Below are positions 22,675 through 24,013 of a stretch of DNA of 24,013 bases, piece by piece. A program made the position numbers and the translations under genes. Where the stretch lies: positions 9,322-33,334 of the forward strand of contig DCIM01000053.1 of assembly GCA_002316005.1 (NCBI GenBank), written 5' to 3'. The DNA comes from Prevotellaceae bacterium UBA1726 (lineage in GTDB: Bacteria; Bacteroidota; Bacteroidia; Bacteroidales; Bacteroidaceae). The stretch's first letter is position 1. Every line of letters begins with the position of its first letter. The notes beneath the pieces were generated by a model that was not told where the DNA came from, did not search any database, and was given only the letters and a program-made list of their open reading frames with translations.

Positions 22675-23730
22675 TTACAGTACTTTAGTCAATCCCTTCG
22701 ACACTTTTCCCATAACCCAATGGAGCAAGTATGCCAAAGGCATTGTTATTGCAATTGTTATAAAGAAGGTAGGCCAGTAGCCGAGATGATACTCCTCCAC
22801 TCGCCACAAAACGAAGTGGGAATGAATGAGATAAGCCTCGAGCGACAATGCGCCAACCCACGCGAAAATGGCATTAAACCAATGAGGTGTTCTTCGCCAC
22901 ATTCGGTTGAATATTATGATTGTCGAGACAACAAGCGGTATATACAGCAATCGCTCGATGAAAAGTGGGAAACGACCATGCAGATTCTGCTCAAGGAAGA
23001 TACTCGTAAGCAGAGACATGAGGAACATTATCCAAATCATGAAGATTGAAGCACCGTCGAGAGTCTCTTTCCTCTTCACCATCTCGCCCATATTTATGCC
23101 AAGGAAGAATATCGGCACACGACTCCAGAATATCTCCAGATGGCCTACTGCCTCGTGAATAGGCGTTACCCACTGAACAAGAACTGTCCACATCACCATC
23201 ACAAGCACCAGCCAGCGATAAATCGGATGACGGCGAATTAGTTCCATATAGGCAGGGGCAAAGATATAAAGCATCATTGTGGCAGGAATATACCAGAATG
23301 TCAATTCGTCGTGAAGCCAGAAATCCCAGTTAATGGTAATATCGCCAATGAGGTCAATCAACCCATGTCCGTTTGCCCAAAGTTCAAGTCCATGAGTATA
23401 GCGAGGAATGTAGTAAAGACAGGCGATGAGCAACCATGTAGGATATACACGAATAAGACGACGTTTGTAGAATTGCCACCACTCACGCGAGAACACACGA
23501 AGGGATTCTATATCAACAGAGAGTCGTTGTTTCGCCCACGAATACCACAGACCGATTCCACTCAGGAAGAGGAAAATATCAACACCAAGATTTCCCACGC
23601 GCCTTAATCCGAAGAACTCGTTGCTGCGTGGAAGTGCCACATGGAAGAGGATAATCATCAGCATTGCTGCCCCCATGTGCTCACCGCGAAAACGGCTGAT
23701 ATTGGTTAGTTCAATGTCGGGTATTCTCAT
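22675..23730 (-). CDS. membrane acyltransferase (acyltransferase-3/OafA family)
   Basis: A 351-residue integral membrane protein with about ten helices. The start RFRGEHMGAAMLMIILFHV holds the conserved Arg-Gly and His30 (ILFH) of the acyltransferase-3 family, and GNLGVDIFLFLSGIGLWYS is the usual second block. The end has the typical WVGALSLEAYLIHSHFVLW. Members O-acylate glycans, often with acetyl groups, on exopolysaccharides, O-antigen or peptidoglycan. It is followed by the UbiA gene and preceded 13 bases upstream by a second gene of the same family, so it belongs to the operon. The acceptor is probably the glycan built by this gene set, which is inference. Confidence 0.88.
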   Translation of the reverse strand: MRIPDIELTNISRFRGEHMGAAMLMIILFHVALPRSNEFFGLRRVGNLGVDIFLFLSGIGLWYSWAKQRLSVDIESLRVFSREWWQFYKRRLIRVYPTWLLIACLYYIPRYTHGLELWANGHGLIDLIGDITINWDFWLHDELTFWYIPATMMLYIFAPAYMELIRRHPIYRWLVLVMVMWTVLVQWVTPIHEAVGHLEIFWSRVPIFFLGINMGEMVKRKETLDGASIFMIWIMFLMSLLTSIFLEQNLHGRFPLFIERLLYIPLVVSTIIIFNRMWRRTPHWFNAIFAWVGALSLEAYLIHSHFVLWRVEEYHLGYWPTFFITIAITMPLAYLLHWVMGKVSKGLTKVL

Positions 23731-23743
23731 TTTGGGCGATAAT

Positions 23744-24013
23744 TTATTTTTTGCGCGAATCCATCAAACGCTTGAAAATCATAGAAAGCACGATTGTAGC
23801 AACAACATACATCAGCAAACCAGTATAGATGTCACCATGACGGCTTATCGGAATGAATATCTTACGAGTGATAGGATGACAGACGAACATTGCAGAAGAG
23901 ATGCCTCCAACCCAGGCAAGGAGTTCGTTCAGGCCTTGCGGAGTGATTTTCACCAATGCTATGCTGAACACACAAACCAATGCAGGAACCCAGTACCAAG
24001 CCTGATATTCCAT
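23744..24013 (-). CDS. second acyltransferase-3-like protein, C-terminal fragment, cut by window edge
   Basis: Only 89 residues are visible. The frame is open up to the last base and happens to have an ATG there, but the fragment matches only the end of the acyltransferase-3 fold: LNELLAWVGGISSAMFVCHPITRKIF aligns with the WVGALSLEAYLIHSHF block of the neighbouring gene, followed by the last helix and a basic tail. The real start is therefore very probably beyond the window. The next gene starts 13 bases later, so they are cotranscribed. Two acyltransferases in tandem suggest two acylation positions or a recent duplication. Confidence 0.7.
   Translation of the reverse strand: MEYQAWYWVPALVCVFSIALVKITPQGLNELLAWVGGISSAMFVCHPITRKIFIPISRHGDIYTGLLMYVVATIVLSMIFKRLMDSRKK

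Overview
The window looks like a chromosomal segment of a Bacteroidales bacterium, most likely Prevotellaceae (Prevotella/Segatella type). The reasons are a complete PorU-PorV pair of the type IX secretion system, -7 promoter boxes of the Bacteroidetes form TAnnTTTG, A-rich translation leaders mostly without Shine-Dalgarno sequences, and the Bacteroidales-type secreted glycan enzymes. The species assignment is inference; no rRNA or marker search was possible.

Left part (1-5809, all + strand): the end of a glycosyltransferase, then a small XRE-type regulator, an NfeD-like membrane protein and a flotillin in one probable operon. The operon promoter carries a palindromic operator. A 517-base gap follows, filled with a 22-bp-period dyad array and several inverted repeats. 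After it come a secreted glycosidase with a TonB C-terminal domain fused to its end, and a serine-type sulfatase; together these form a small sulfated-glycan module.

Middle part (5810-15368, + strand): a promoter and a roughly 300-nt structured leader precede rplM-rpsI, followed by rpsB and tsf, with a strong terminator between rpsB and tsf. Next are a fumarylacetoacetate-hydrolase-family enzyme, porU (C25-type sortase of the T9SS), porV and ispF. The porU-porV-ispF order matches what is known from Porphyromonas gingivalis. An 89-bp repeat element with 10-bp terminal inverted repeats separates ispF from the convergent genes to its right.

Right part (15518-24013, - strand): a GH32 beta-fructosidase is followed 15 nt later by a two-domain YjgF-fold protein resembling FkbO/Hyg5/XanB2 chorismatases, read from their own promoter. 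Upstream of these lies a tightly packed operon of at least six genes: two acyltransferase-3 membrane proteins (one cut by the window edge), a UbiA-family enzyme of the decaprenyl-phosphate phosphoribosyltransferase type, a HAD-IB phosphatase, and two paralogous polytopic membrane proteins that could be GT-C-type glycosyltransferases. I read this operon as a candidate system that makes a polyprenyl-phosphoryl-pentose and uses it, with O-acylation, to decorate a cell-surface or periplasmic glycan. It is the most promising candidate for an undescribed system here.
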